A DNA stretch of 64,000 nucleotides, from NCBI GenBank assembly GCA_004297625.1, contig SCTY01000057.1, forward strand, positions 83,066-147,065. Reading direction: 5' to 3'. Each line of letters begins with the position of its first letter. Position 1 is the stretch's first letter. The DNA is from Betaproteobacteria bacterium (GTDB taxonomy: Bacteria; Pseudomonadota; Gammaproteobacteria; Burkholderiales; SG8-39). The notes beneath the pieces are model-generated. The model worked only from the letters and a program-made list of their open reading frames with translations, had not been told where the DNA came from and ran no database searches. The position numbers were made by a program, and so were the translations under genes. Shown one piece after another: positions 52,350 through 61,789 of this stretch.

Positions 52350-53488
52350 GCAAACGCGCCGGCGGCATCGTAAGCCGCGTACTCTTCGGCGCTCAAGCCG
52401 AGCAGCCCCCGGAACACCGCTTCGTTGTCCGCGCCGAGCATGGGCGCCGCTTTCGTCACTTCACCGGGAGTTTCGGACAGGATGAAAGGCGGCCCGCAGT
52501 ACGAATGCGCGCCGATCACCGGGTGCACCTTGCCCTGCCACTGCGCGCGCGCCGCGAGCTGCGGATCGCCGAAGAGATCGGCCACGCTCTCGACCGGGTG
52601 CGCGTGCACGCCGGCCGCCTGAAGCATTTGCGCGGCCGCTTCGGCGCTGCGTTCGGCAAGCCAGTCGTCCACGGATTTCGGCTGCACGAGCGCCTCGAGA
52701 CGCCGGCATTCGTCTTCCGACCAGCACGAAAGCGCAATCCAGGTGCCGCCGGCACAGCGGTAGACGCCGTGCAGCACCGCCTCGGGATCGCGGTTTCCCG
52801 CGCGCTCGGCGATCTTTCCTGCCGTGTGGTACTCGAGCAGCTCGCCGGCAAGGAACATCAGCCCGGACTCGTACTGCGAGATATCGATGTAGGCGCCCTC
52901 CCCGCTCGCATGGCGGCGCTCGAGCGCCGCGAGCACCGCTGCCGCGCCGAGCGTGGACGCGATGAAATCGATGTACGGACCATAGAGCAGCATCGGCGGG
53001 CCGCCCGGCTCGCCGGTGAGGTGGCACATGCCTGCAAGCGCCGTGAGCTGCGAACCGAAGCCCGGCGTATCGGCACGCGGGCCGGTCTGCCCCATGTTGC
53101 AGGTCGAGAGCATGACGAGCCGCGGGTTGTCTTTCTTCAAGGATTCATAACCCAGCCCCATGCGCGCGATCACGCCCGGGCGCATGTTCTCGACCAGCAC
53201 GTCGCAGCGGGCAACGAGGCGCCGCGCCAGCTCCAGGCCACGCGGGTTCTTCACATCGAGCGTCACGCCGAGCTTGGAATCGTTGAAGAAGGCGAAGCAG
53301 CCGCTGCGCTCCAGGCCCGGCTTGCCGTCCTTGTACGGCGGGTATTGCAGCCGAAAACCGTCCGGGCGCGCACGCGACTCCACGTGCACCACGGTGGCAC
53401 CGAAGTTGGCGAGCATCTTGCCGATGTGCGGGCCGGCCGCATAGCCGCCGAACTCGAGGATGCGGATTCCCTGGAGCGCGCGCGTCAT
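52346..53488 (-). CDS. Family III CoA transferase (CaiB/BaiF), active-site subunit candidate
   Basis: This 380-aa protein opens LEFGGYAAGPHIGKMLANFG. The aspartate expected to form the acyl intermediate is present in LLYGPYIDFIAS. Its ATG overlaps the stop of the adjacent CoA transferase gene, which lacks that residue. Heteromeric family III enzymes such as benzylsuccinate CoA transferase (BbsEF) have a similar gene pairing. Confidence 0.88.
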   Translation of the reverse strand: MTRALQGIRILEFGGYAAGPHIGKMLANFGATVVHVESRARPDGFRLQYPPYKDGKPGLERSGCFAFFNDSKLGVTLDVKNPRGLELARRLVARCDVLVENMRPGVIARMGLGYESLKKDNPRLVMLSTCNMGQTGPRADTPGFGSQLTALAGMCHLTGEPGGPPMLLYGPYIDFIASTLGAAAVLAALERRHASGEGAYIDISQYESGLMFLAGELLEYHTAGKIAERAGNRDPEAVLHGVYRCAGGTWIALSCWSEDECRRLEALVQPKSVDDWLAERSAEAAAQMLQAAGVHAHPVESVADLFGDPQLAARAQWQGKVHPVIGAHSYCGPPFILSETPGEVTKAAPMLGADNEAVFRGLLGLSAEEYAAYDAAGAFA

Positions 53489-54555
53489 CCCGCCGGTACC
53501 AACGGAGGGCGTTTGCCGTCGATGACCGCAAAAACGCCGCAGTGGCGTTCGCTTCCAAGGTCCTGCCAGAAGCCGCGCGCCGCGAGCTGCGGATCGGCGG
53601 CGATGTCCGCGACGGTCGCTACCGGATAGCCGAGCATCTCGCGCCGGTGCGCGCCTTCGAGGAATTCGGCTTTCGAGACTTTCGAAAAAAAGCGCGCGAT
53701 GGGCGCTTCGAGCGCATCGACCTCGCCCTGTGTCGCGACCGTTGGATCCCACTTCGTCCAGTCCTGAGTCGCGAGCGGCCCGAGCGCCACGCCGCGGCTG
53801 CGCATCCACGCGACGAGCTGCTCGTTGGTGCGCCGCCCCGCGACTCCGCCGTAGAGGATGAAATTGAGGTAGCCGTCGCGGCACGGCCAGAACACGCGGA
53901 AGCGCGCGCCCGCAACCGAGCGGCCGGTCATGAAAGCGCCGGCCCGGGTGGGCGTGATGCCCGCGATCTCGACGAACGGCGGCGCGTGGGCGAGCGAGGT
54001 GATCACCGCCGCCTGCGCCGACACGTCGACCCGCTGGCCGCGCCCGGTGTTGCGACGATGATGCAAGGCGATGAGCGCCCCGACCGCGGCCTGCGCGCCG
54101 GCCCATGCATAGGCTTGCGGCGCGCTCACGCGCAGCGGCGTCCCGCCCGGCTCCCCCGCAAGCGACATGGCGCCGCCCGCCGCCATGATCTCGAGATCGG
54201 TCGCGCGCCAGCCGGCCTTGGGTCCGGTGAGGCCGAACGGCGTGATTACGGTCAGCACCAGTGCAGGATTCTTCGCGCGCAAGCGCGCGTAATCGAAGAG
54301 CGCGATTTCGCTCGTTCCCGGCTCGGGCGTGGCGATCAGGATGTCGCACTCGCAGGCGAGCTCTTCGAGCTTGCGGGCGTCGAGCTCCAGGCGCACGAGC
54401 CGCTTGTTGATATTCAGCGCGCGCCACTGGGGCGACGAGATGTCCGCTCCAGGCGCTTCTATCTTGACGACGCGCGCGCCGAGATCGGCGAGCAGGCGCC
54501 CGGCAAGCCAGCCGAGGCGTCCGCTGGCGTCGACGATCCGGCAGGCGCCCAGCAT
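53485..54555 (-). CDS. Family III CoA transferase-like protein without the catalytic Asp
   Basis: This 356-aa protein opens CRIVDASGRLGWLAGRLLADLG. The position of the catalytic aspartate reads SAPQAYAWAGAQAAVG, with alanine instead. It probably forms a heteromer with the intact paralogue encoded immediately downstream (4-nt overlap). It follows the UbiD gene by 10 nt on the same strand. Confidence 0.82.
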   Translation of the reverse strand: MLGACRIVDASGRLGWLAGRLLADLGARVVKIEAPGADISSPQWRALNINKRLVRLELDARKLEELACECDILIATPEPGTSEIALFDYARLRAKNPALVLTVITPFGLTGPKAGWRATDLEIMAAGGAMSLAGEPGGTPLRVSAPQAYAWAGAQAAVGALIALHHRRNTGRGQRVDVSAQAAVITSLAHAPPFVEIAGITPTRAGAFMTGRSVAGARFRVFWPCRDGYLNFILYGGVAGRRTNEQLVAWMRSRGVALGPLATQDWTKWDPTVATQGEVDALEAPIARFFSKVSKAEFLEGAHRREMLGYPVATVADIAADPQLAARGFWQDLGSERHCGVFAVIDGKRPPLVPAG

Positions 54556-54565
54556 GCTCCGCGGT

Positions 54566-56134
54566 TCAGCGGCCGGTACGCGCGAGCGACAGCACCCAGC
54601 CGGCCATGCGCTCCTTCAGCTTGGCGAGCTGCTTCTCGTCGAAGAAGTCCTCGGGCCTGACGCGATCGACCGGATAGACCGGCCGATGGAAATCCTGCTC
54701 GTAGCCGAAGGGCACCGTGGCGTCGATGCCCATGCCGCCTTCGAACTGCGTGTTCGACGCGGTCCAGGCCTTCTCGCCGGCCGTCATGCGCTCCGCCGGC
54801 ATGAACGTCTGGCCGCGGCCGCCCGGGATCGGGTTCAGGATGTCGGTCTTCGGGTTCACGCGCGTGGTGAGGCACCACATGATGTCGTCCATCGAGTAGA
54901 TGTCGACGTCCGGGCTCACCGCGATGGCGAGGCGCATGCCCTGCGAGCACGACAGGATCGCCGACAGGAAATTGCGCTGCCAGCCTTCCTCGATGCGGTT
55001 CCTCTTCTTCACCTGGATGATGCAGCCGCCCCAGTCGGTCATGCAGTAGGGAATGTGCACGTCCTGGATGATGCCGGGCTGCAGTCGGTTGCACAGCTCG
55101 AAGATCGCCGCCTCGCGCACCGTCGTGTCGATGTTGCTGTCGTCCGAGGTGTGCACGCCGAGCGGGAAGATCACCGGCCGCGACTCGGGCTTGCGCATCG
55201 TGATGGCGCTGACATGGAACGTCGGCGCCTTGTACGCCTTGCCCATGTAGCCCGCCCACTCGGGATGGAAGAACGTCTTGCCCTGCACGCCCTGGCGCTC
55301 GGCTTCGCCGGTTTCGTAGCGCTTGTCGCGCGGATGGATGTGGCCCTCGAGAACATACTCGGAGTCGGCGAGCGCGTAGGCGTCCACGGTGCGCGCCTTG
55401 ACGAGCCGCACCGGCGAGCCCTGCACCGCGCCCGCCACGCCGATCTCGTCGCAACCCTTCGGCAGGATCACGTAATCGAATCCGGCGCCGGCGAGCAGCG
55501 TGCACGCCGGCGGCACGCCGAAGCACATCGTGAGGGGGATCGGCTTGTCGTCGTCGTAGTGCTGCGTGTAGACCTGCCACATGTGCGAGCCGGGCGAGAT
55601 CTGGAACGTGCCGACGTTGCCCCAGCGGAAGTTCATGCGGTTGTAGCCGAGATCCGAGCCGCCGTCGAAGTACTGCCCGGTGACGCAGCGGATGCCCGAG
55701 CCGACGGTGAGCTCGGGCTCGAGCGCCGTGTGGCGGATCGCCGTAATCCAGCGATTGACGTCGATGTCCTTGTCGACGATGAATTCCTGGCACGGCGCGT
55801 CCCTCTGCTCGATGACCACCGGCTTGAGCGGATGGTTCAGCGCGTGCGCGAGCTTGCGCGTGCGCTCGGTCGCCCCGTCCCAGCCGAACATGCGTTCGAC
55901 TATGCCGATGTCGGAAAACAGGTTGGTGATGGCGCGCGCGTGCGGCTTGCCTTTCACCTTGTGGAAGAGAATCGGCAGGCCGCCGTCGAAGTGCTTCTGC
56001 AGCCCGGTGATCTCGAGATCGGGATTCACTTCGCGCTCGGTCTCGACGAGCAGCCCTTCCTTGCGCAGCCATTCGATGGTGGAGCGCAGGCTGGTGATGT
56101 CGGGCTTGACGGCGTTCGGCTGGGCAGGCTTCAT
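54566..56134 (-). CDS. UbiD-family prenyl-FMN-dependent decarboxylase (first copy)
   Basis: This 522-aa protein is of standard UbiD length. It has the SEYVLEGHIHP stretch with the conserved glutamates, GSGIRCVTGQYFDGG, and GVPPACTLLAGAG in the cofactor-binding half. It would decarboxylate an aromatic or alpha,beta-unsaturated acid. The ubiX gene immediately upstream on the same strand (stop and start share one base) supplies the prenylated flavin. Confidence 0.92.
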   Translation of the reverse strand: MKPAQPNAVKPDITSLRSTIEWLRKEGLLVETEREVNPDLEITGLQKHFDGGLPILFHKVKGKPHARAITNLFSDIGIVERMFGWDGATERTRKLAHALNHPLKPVVIEQRDAPCQEFIVDKDIDVNRWITAIRHTALEPELTVGSGIRCVTGQYFDGGSDLGYNRMNFRWGNVGTFQISPGSHMWQVYTQHYDDDKPIPLTMCFGVPPACTLLAGAGFDYVILPKGCDEIGVAGAVQGSPVRLVKARTVDAYALADSEYVLEGHIHPRDKRYETGEAERQGVQGKTFFHPEWAGYMGKAYKAPTFHVSAITMRKPESRPVIFPLGVHTSDDSNIDTTVREAAIFELCNRLQPGIIQDVHIPYCMTDWGGCIIQVKKRNRIEEGWQRNFLSAILSCSQGMRLAIAVSPDVDIYSMDDIMWCLTTRVNPKTDILNPIPGGRGQTFMPAERMTAGEKAWTASNTQFEGGMGIDATVPFGYEQDFHRPVYPVDRVRPEDFFDEKQLAKLKERMAGWVLSLARTGR

Positions 56135-56727
56135 CAGGCTCTCCGGATGGATGGATTCGCGTTCAGCACGCCGTCCCAGCGGCGCGCGAACGAGGCTTCG
56201 ATATCGAACTGGTCGAGCACGCGCGCGACGACGTGGTTCACGAGGTCGTCGATCGAGGCCGGACGGTTGTAGAAAGCGGGCACCGGCGGCAGGATCACGA
56301 CGCCCATGCGCGCCAGCTTGAGCAGATTCTCCAGATGAATCTCGGATAGCGGCGTCTCCCTGGGCACCAGAACCATCTTGCGCCGCTCCTTGAGCACCAC
56401 GTCGGCCGCGCGATGCACCAGGTTGTCGCCGTTCGAGTGCGCGATGGCGCCGACCGTGCGCATCGAGCACGGCGCGATGATCATGCCGTCGGTGTGGAAC
56501 GACCCGGACGAAATGGTGGCCGCCATGTTGGCCGTGCCATGCACCACCGCCGCGCGTTCCTGCAGGTCGGCGAGCGTGAGGCCGGTCTCGTGCTCGACCG
56601 TCTGCTGGCCCCACTTGGAAAGCACCAGGTGGGTTTCCACCTGCGCCGCCTTGAGCGCCTCGAGCAGGCGCACGCCGAAAATCGCGCCGGTGGCGCCGGT
56701 AATGGCGACGATGAGCCGTTTCTGCAT
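56134..56727 (-). CDS. ubiX: UbiX flavin prenyltransferase
   Basis: This 197-aa protein (ATG 56727, MQKRLIVAITGATGAIFG; a GTG at 56745 would extend it) has the FMN-binding SKWGQQTVEHET loop and APCSMRTVGAIAHS, then LVPRETPLSEIHLENLL with the conserved phosphate-binding arginine and glutamate. It makes the prenyl-FMN used by UbiD enzymes. It is divergent from an IclR gene. Confidence 0.95.
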   Translation of the reverse strand: MQKRLIVAITGATGAIFGVRLLEALKAAQVETHLVLSKWGQQTVEHETGLTLADLQERAAVVHGTANMAATISSGSFHTDGMIIAPCSMRTVGAIAHSNGDNLVHRAADVVLKERRKMVLVPRETPLSEIHLENLLKLARMGVVILPPVPAFYNRPASIDDLVNHVVARVLDQFDIEASFARRWDGVLNANPSIRRA

Positions 56728-56739
56728 TCTGGGTTCTGT

Positions 56740-56754
56740 GTCCACTATCTGGAC
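56740..56754. promoter_or_regulatory. Inverted repeat between ubiX and the IclR gene
   Basis: GTCCA-CTATC-TGGAC is a perfect 5-bp inverted repeat, 15 bp long, the size expected of an IclR operator. It lies 13 bp before the ubiX ATG. It is a candidate operator only. Confidence 0.4.
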
Positions 56755-56836
56755 TTGCCGCCCGAAGTATCGTCGCGGTACGCTCCTTGTTCAAGACAGC
56801 ACGGCAGTTTTTTTTCCAGCATATGGACTCCCGGGC

Positions 56837-57610
56837 ATGGCGCTGAACGGCACCCAGAGCATAGAACGCGCGGCGACGGTCATGCGCGTCATCGCCTCGC
56901 GCAACCGCGCCGGCGTGCGGCTGGTCGACGTGGCGCGCTACGGGCGGCTCGAGCGGCCGACCGCGCACCGTATTCTGCGCTGCCTGATCGCCGAGGGCCT
57001 GGTGATGCAGGACGGGCGGACTCGGCGGTACTTTCTCGGCCACCTCGCGTTCGAGTTCGGGCTCGCCGCCGCCTCGCGCTTCGACCTGCGCGAGCAGTGC
57101 CGCCCCGCGCTCGCGCGCCTCGCCGGCGCGACCGGGGACACGGTGTTCCTCACTCTGCGCAGCGGTTTCGACACCGTCTGCATCGACCGCGCCGAGGGCG
57201 CGTTCCCGATCAAGGCGCTGGTTCTCGAAGTCGGCAGCCGCCGGCCGCTCGGCGTGGGCGCCGCGGGCCTCGCGCTGCTCATGTCCCTGCCCGACGAGGC
57301 GGTGCGCGAGATCCTCGCCGCGAATGCATTGCGCCTGGAGTCCTTCGGCCGCCTCACGGTGCCTGCGGTGCTGCGCATGCTCAAGCGCGCCCGCGCGCTC
57401 GGCTTCGCGCTGAACGACGCGCACATCACGCCGGATGCCGTTTCGGTCGGCCTGGCGCTGCCCAGCCGATACGGCGATCCGCTTCTCGCCATCAGCATCG
57501 GCGCCATCGCCAGCCGCATGAGCGAAGCGCGCCAGCGTGAGATCGCCGGGCTGATCCGCACCGAGATGAAGAGCCTCGCCGCCGGCGTCGTCGCGTTCGC
57601 GTATCCCTAG
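56837..57610 (+). CDS. IclR-family transcriptional regulator
   Basis: This 257-aa protein (ATG 56837) has an N-terminal winged helix (about 5-65, ERPTAHRILRCLIAEGLV) and an IclR effector domain (about 80-250, with GVGAAGLALLMSLP and RYGDPLLAISIG). It is divergent from ubiX-ubiD and is the likely controller of those decarboxylase genes. The effector is presumably an aromatic acid (inference). Confidence 0.9.
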   Translation: MALNGTQSIERAATVMRVIASRNRAGVRLVDVARYGRLERPTAHRILRCLIAEGLVMQDGRTRRYFLGHLAFEFGLAAASRFDLREQCRPALARLAGATGDTVFLTLRSGFDTVCIDRAEGAFPIKALVLEVGSRRPLGVGAAGLALLMSLPDEAVREILAANALRLESFGRLTVPAVLRMLKRARALGFALNDAHITPDAVSVGLALPSRYGDPLLAISIGAIASRMSEARQREIAGLIRTEMKSLAAGVVAFAYP

Positions 57611-57613
57611 CCG

Positions 57614-58066
57614 ATGAGCGAGCGTTCGAACGCGCTGTCGTATCTCGCCTCGCACAACGTGATGACGCTCGCCACGTCCGGCCCGGAGGGCGCCTGGGCG
57701 GCGGCGGTGTTCTACGCCAATACCGGCTTCACCCTCTACTTCGTGTCCTCGCCGAAATCGCGGCATGCGCGCGATATCGAACGCGAGCCGCGCGCGGCGG
57801 CCGCGATCCACGAGGATTACCGCGATTGGCGCGCGATCCAGGGACTGCAGCTTTCCGGCAACGTCGAGCGGCTCGAAGGCGAAGCGCGCGACGCGGCGCT
57901 CGCCTGCTACCGCCGGAAATTCGGCTTCCTCGACAATCCGACCGCCGCGCTCGCGCCCGTGCTCGCTGCGCTCGGCAAGGCGGCGTGCTACCGCCTTACG
58001 CCGAGCGAGCTTTATTTCATCGACAACGCGGCCGGGTTCGGCCAGCGCTCCGCCGTATCTATTTGA
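57614..58066 (+). CDS. PNPOx-like flavin-binding split-barrel protein
   Basis: This 150-aa protein has the pyridoxamine-5'-phosphate oxidase-like fold (MTLATSGPEGAWAAAVFYAN, LYFVSSPKSRHARDIE). Such proteins bind FMN or F420 and act as small reductases. Its start is 3 nt after the IclR stop. It may act on flavin in the UbiX/UbiD context, but that is inference. Confidence 0.8.
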   Translation: MSERSNALSYLASHNVMTLATSGPEGAWAAAVFYANTGFTLYFVSSPKSRHARDIEREPRAAAAIHEDYRDWRAIQGLQLSGNVERLEGEARDAALACYRRKFGFLDNPTAALAPVLAALGKAACYRLTPSELYFIDNAAGFGQRSAVSI

Positions 58067-59567
58067 GCAGGTAGCCGAACTTCTCGCGCGCGAGGCGCGC
58101 CTTTTCCGGGCTCGGCACGTTGACCTTCGGGAAGGCATCGCGCCAATGGAACGGACGGCAGGCGTCGATGATGGCGCGCGAGTTGGTGTTGTTGCCTCTC
58201 GCCTTGTCCGCAGGATCGATGCGCGGGTCGAGCGGCGTGCTCCACGCGCCGCGGATCAGATCGATCGACGTCGCCGGATCCGAGCGCGTCAGCATCGCCC
58301 ACATGAGCTCCTCGAGGTCGGACACATCGATGTCTTCGTCCACGACGATCACGTACTTGCCCGCGTAGGCGCCGGCGTGGCATTGCGAGGCGATGTGGCC
58401 GGCCTGCTTCGAATGGCCCGCGTAGCGCTGCTTGATCGATACGCCGAGAAGCAGTCGCGAGCCGCCCACTTCGTGCGCCCACACGGCTTTGACGTCCGGG
58501 ACGCCTGCGTTCTGCAGGTACTGCCGGATGAGCGCCGAGCGGGTTATCGCGCGGTAGCGCGCCTGCTCCTCGGGCGGGCGCTGCGGCGGGCAGCCGAGAA
58601 GAATGGGGTCGTTGCGGTGGTAGATCGCCTTGACGTCGAGCACCGGCTCTTCGCGCACGTCGCTGCCGAAGTAGCCGGTCCACTCGCCGAACGGACCTTC
58701 CAGCTTGCGCTTGCCGGGCTGAACGAACCCTTCGAGCACCAGCTCCGCATTGGCGGGAATCGGCAATCCGGTCAGCTTGCCGCGCACCACCTTCATGGGC
58801 TTGCCGCGCAGGCCGCCGACGATATCGAACTCGCACACTCCGTAAGGCATTTCGCTGCAGGCGACGAGGAAGCTGAGCGGATCGCCCCCCGCGACGACGC
58901 ACACCGGCATCGGCTCGTTGCGCGCCTGATACTTGTCGCGGTGAATGCGCCCGTGCTTGCCCGGCGACATGTAAAAGCCGAGCGTGTTGCGGTCGTGGAT
59001 CATCACGCGGTAGGTGCCGACGTTGATCCAGCGCTCCTCCGGGTCGAGGGTGACGTTGTAGCTTCCGGTCCCGATGTAGCGGCCGCCGTCGCCCTCGTGC
59101 CAGACGGGCACGGGAAACTTCGTCACGTCGACGTCGTTGCCGGTGATCACGTTCTCGAGCACCGGCCCGTCGTCGACGAACGCGTACGGGACGGTTTTCA
59201 GCTCGCGCAGGTAGCAATCGAGGAACGCCTGCGACAGCTCGAGCTTGCTGTACTCGAGCGGAAAGCCGAGCGTCATGTTCTTGCGCCTGCCGCCGAAGAA
59301 GTTGGTCAGCACGCGCTGCCCCTTGGCGCAGCCGGGCACTTCGTCGAACAGCACGCACGGCGCCGCGTCCGAGTGCTGCACGATCTCGGCGGCCATGCCG
59401 ATGTCGGCCTGCCACGAGGCGCCCTTGACGTGGCGCACCTCGCCGAGCTTTTCGACCTGCGCGAGCCATTCGCGCAGATCCTCGTATTGGAACTCGAAAC
59501 GCCGCTCGTACCGCTCGCCGACGTCGGCGGCGATCTTGCCCATCGGGCTGCTCATGGCATCGCTCAT
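58059..59567 (-). CDS. UbiD-family prenyl-FMN-dependent decarboxylase (second copy)
   Basis: This 502-aa protein has its start at ATG 59567 fixed by a GGAGGT RBS 6 nt upstream. It has NVGTYRVMIHDRNTLG, NAELVLEGFVQPG and EGPFGEWTGYFG, the classical UbiD blocks including the ELVLEG glutamates. It is clearly diverged from the first copy, so a different substrate is likely. It overlaps the PNPOx-like gene tail by 8 nt (convergent). Confidence 0.93.
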   Translation of the reverse strand: MSDAMSSPMGKIAADVGERYERRFEFQYEDLREWLAQVEKLGEVRHVKGASWQADIGMAAEIVQHSDAAPCVLFDEVPGCAKGQRVLTNFFGGRRKNMTLGFPLEYSKLELSQAFLDCYLRELKTVPYAFVDDGPVLENVITGNDVDVTKFPVPVWHEGDGGRYIGTGSYNVTLDPEERWINVGTYRVMIHDRNTLGFYMSPGKHGRIHRDKYQARNEPMPVCVVAGGDPLSFLVACSEMPYGVCEFDIVGGLRGKPMKVVRGKLTGLPIPANAELVLEGFVQPGKRKLEGPFGEWTGYFGSDVREEPVLDVKAIYHRNDPILLGCPPQRPPEEQARYRAITRSALIRQYLQNAGVPDVKAVWAHEVGGSRLLLGVSIKQRYAGHSKQAGHIASQCHAGAYAGKYVIVVDEDIDVSDLEELMWAMLTRSDPATSIDLIRGAWSTPLDPRIDPADKARGNNTNSRAIIDACRPFHWRDAFPKVNVPSPEKARLAREKFGYLLK

Positions 59568-59698
59568 CGATAGACCTCCGTGCCGCAGGATCGTGGATCG
59601 GCCCGCCATCGAGTTTGATCTGCATCAAGCAGGCGCGGGGGGCTGCGTATGATTCCGGCGAGCTCACATGACGCCCTTTCCGCGCGCCCACGAAGGCG

Positions 59699-60609
59699 AT
59701 GAGCCGCAACGCGGGAAAACGTCGAGCTCACCCCCGTCGGCATCGACGTCGGCAGCTCCACCGCGCCCCTGACGTTCGCGCGCGTTCACCTGCAGCGAAA
59801 AACCCAGCTGCTGTCGAGCGGATTCGTGGTCGTGAGCCGCGAGATCCTGCGGCGTTCCTCTATACGGTTCGCGCCTTTCCTGCCGGACTTCACGATCGAC
59901 GCGGTACAGCTGCGCCAATACTTCGACGCCGCGTATGAGGCGGCGGGGATCGCGCCCGAGGAAGTCGACGGCGGCGCGACGAAGCTCGCGCCGATCGTGC
60001 AGGACGCCGACGGCCGGCTGACGCGAGTCGAAGAGCCCGCGCTGCAGGCCGCCCGCTCGCTTGGGCTGGACTTGCGCGCACCTCGTGACCTTCACCGGCG
60101 GCGTTTCCGAATACATCTTCGGGCGCGAGGCCGACACCTTCGGCGATCTCGCGTCGCCGCTTGCCGAGTACATCCAGCGAGCATCTTCCAGCCGGCGCAT
60201 CGACGTGCCGGTCATGGATCCGGGACAGGGAATTCGCGCCCCCGTGATCGGCGCCTCCCGGTTCTCGGTCCGGCTCTCCGGGAAAACCATCCACCTCTCC
60301 GACAAGGCGCGCCTCCCGGTGCGCAATGTCCCGGTCGTGTTTCCCGCGCACGCGCTCGGCCGCGATTTCCATGCCGCTGGGGTGGCCGCTGCCATCGCAG
60401 CAGCGCTGCCGCGCATCGACCTCCCGCAGCCGGCGCGCTACCTCGCGAGCGCGTTCGGAAGCCTGCGCTATCCGTTCACCGAGGCAAAGCGCAGAGCTTT
60501 GATGGGCAGCCGCGACGGCGACCAGCAGGCAGCGGCGGCAAGAAGCGTGAAGCTCGGCGGCGACCCGATCGAGCTCGAGGACCAGTCGCCGCGCATCCAC
60601 GCGCTGTAG
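59699..60609 (+). pseudogene. Decayed EutA-like ammonia-lyase reactivase gene
   Basis: The N-terminal part (frame from 59721) reads VELTPVGIDVGSSTAPLTF, then the RRSSIRFAPFLPDFTIDA region, which is EutA-like. The C-terminal part (about 60083 on, another frame) reads TFTGGVSEYIFGREADTFGD and then APVIGASRFSVRLSGKTIH, also EutA-like. The middle third, about 200 residues expected between them, is missing, and the frame also slips near 59720. EutA reactivates coenzyme B12-dependent ethanolamine ammonia-lyase. No eutBC is present. Confidence 0.75.
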
Positions 60610-60647
60610 GTCGAGGAGACGCGCCGGAACGGCGTCGAAGCGAAGGT

Positions 60648-61638
60648 CTAGCGCTCGAGCGGGCTCGAAACGCCGCGCCCACCCTTGTTCAGGACGTGCG
60701 TGTAGATCATCGTCGTCGAGACGTCGGCGTGGCCGAGCAGCTCCTGCACCGTGCGGATGTCGTAACCCGATTCGAGCAGATGCGTAGCGAACGAGTGCCG
60801 CAGCGTATGGCAGCTCACGTGCTTCGCGATGCGCGCCGCGCGCGCCGCCGCCTTTACGGCGCGGATCACGTAGTTCTCGTAGACGTGATGGCGCCGCACC
60901 GCACCGCTGCGCGGGTCCCTGGAGAGGCGCGGCGAGGGAAACACGAACTTCTATGCCCACTCGTGGAGCGCCTGCGGATACTTGCGCCCCAATGCATGCG
61001 GCAGCTCGACTTCACCATGTCCAGCGGCAAGATCGCGCTCGTGCAGCGCCCTCGCGCGCGCGAGCTGCGCGCGTAGCGGCACCGCGAGCGGCTGCGGCAG
61101 CATCGTCACGCGGTCCTTCGCGCCCTTGCCGTCGCGCACCACGATCTGCCGGTAGCCGAAGTCCACGTCCTTCACCCGCAGCTTCAGGCATTCGCGCAGC
61201 CGCAGCCCCGCGCCGTACATCAGGCTCGCCATCAGCCATTGCGTGCCGCGCATCTGCGCGAGTAGCCGCTGCGCCTCGTCGGGCGTGAGCACCGTCGGCA
61301 CGCGCACCGGCCGCCGCGCACGCGCGAGCCCATCGAGCCAGGGCAGCGGGGTGCCGAGCACCTCACGATAGACAAAGAGCAGCGCCGAGAGCGCCTGGTT
61401 TTGCGTCGAGGCGGCCACGTCCAGGTCGCGCGCGAGATGATTGAAGAAGGCCGTCACTTCGGCTGCGCCAAGTTCCCTCGGGTGCCGTTTCCCGGAAAAA
61501 TAGATAAAGCGCTTGATCCAGTGCACATAGGGCTTCCGTGCGCAAACTGTAGTGCCGCCTCCTAATAGCGTCGCGCACCTGATCGAGTAGTCGCGGCTTC
61601 TCGCTCGCATGCGGTGCTAGCGCTGTCCCTTCCCCCAC
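60648..61638 (-). pseudogene. intI: Integron integrase (IntI-type tyrosine recombinase), broken
   Basis: The gene probably starts at GTG 61638 (RBS GGAGGA). The N-terminus PRLLDQVRDAIRRRHYSLRT is in one frame. A 2-nt loss near 61530 shifts to YVHWIKRFIYFSGKRHP. An amber TAG at 60953-60951 replaces the Trp codon expected before KFVFPSPRLSRDPRSG. The recombinase core is otherwise kept, including HTLRHSFATHLLESGYDIRT, GHADVSTTMIYTHV and the IntI-specific YxxWIKRFI and GRKYPQA blocks. This was a chromosomal integron platform. Confidence 0.85.
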
Positions 61639-61789
61639 GCTTCCTCCCAGGACGGAATTGCTTCGGCTCGTTTCGGGGAGTAACGTACTAATGCAGAGCG
61701 AGGATGACAGTCGCCATAACAAATTGACGGCTTGCAAACCGCCAAAGCATGTCAACCATCTCGTCAACCAATTCTCGTTAGAGCGCAAC
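61639..61789. other. Probable attI region between broken intI and the cassette
   Basis: The 151 bp between the integrase start and the cassette gene should contain attI. Only the recombination-type end GTTAGAGC (61777-61784) next to the cassette is recognisable. It departs from the GTTRRRY consensus at the seventh base. No separate gene was seen. Confidence 0.55.

Noticed and set aside
61658..61789. Longer start (61658) for the cassette membrane protein
   Set aside because: It would begin outside the cassette boundary at 61777, in the attI region. The ATG at 61790 sits directly after the recombination end.
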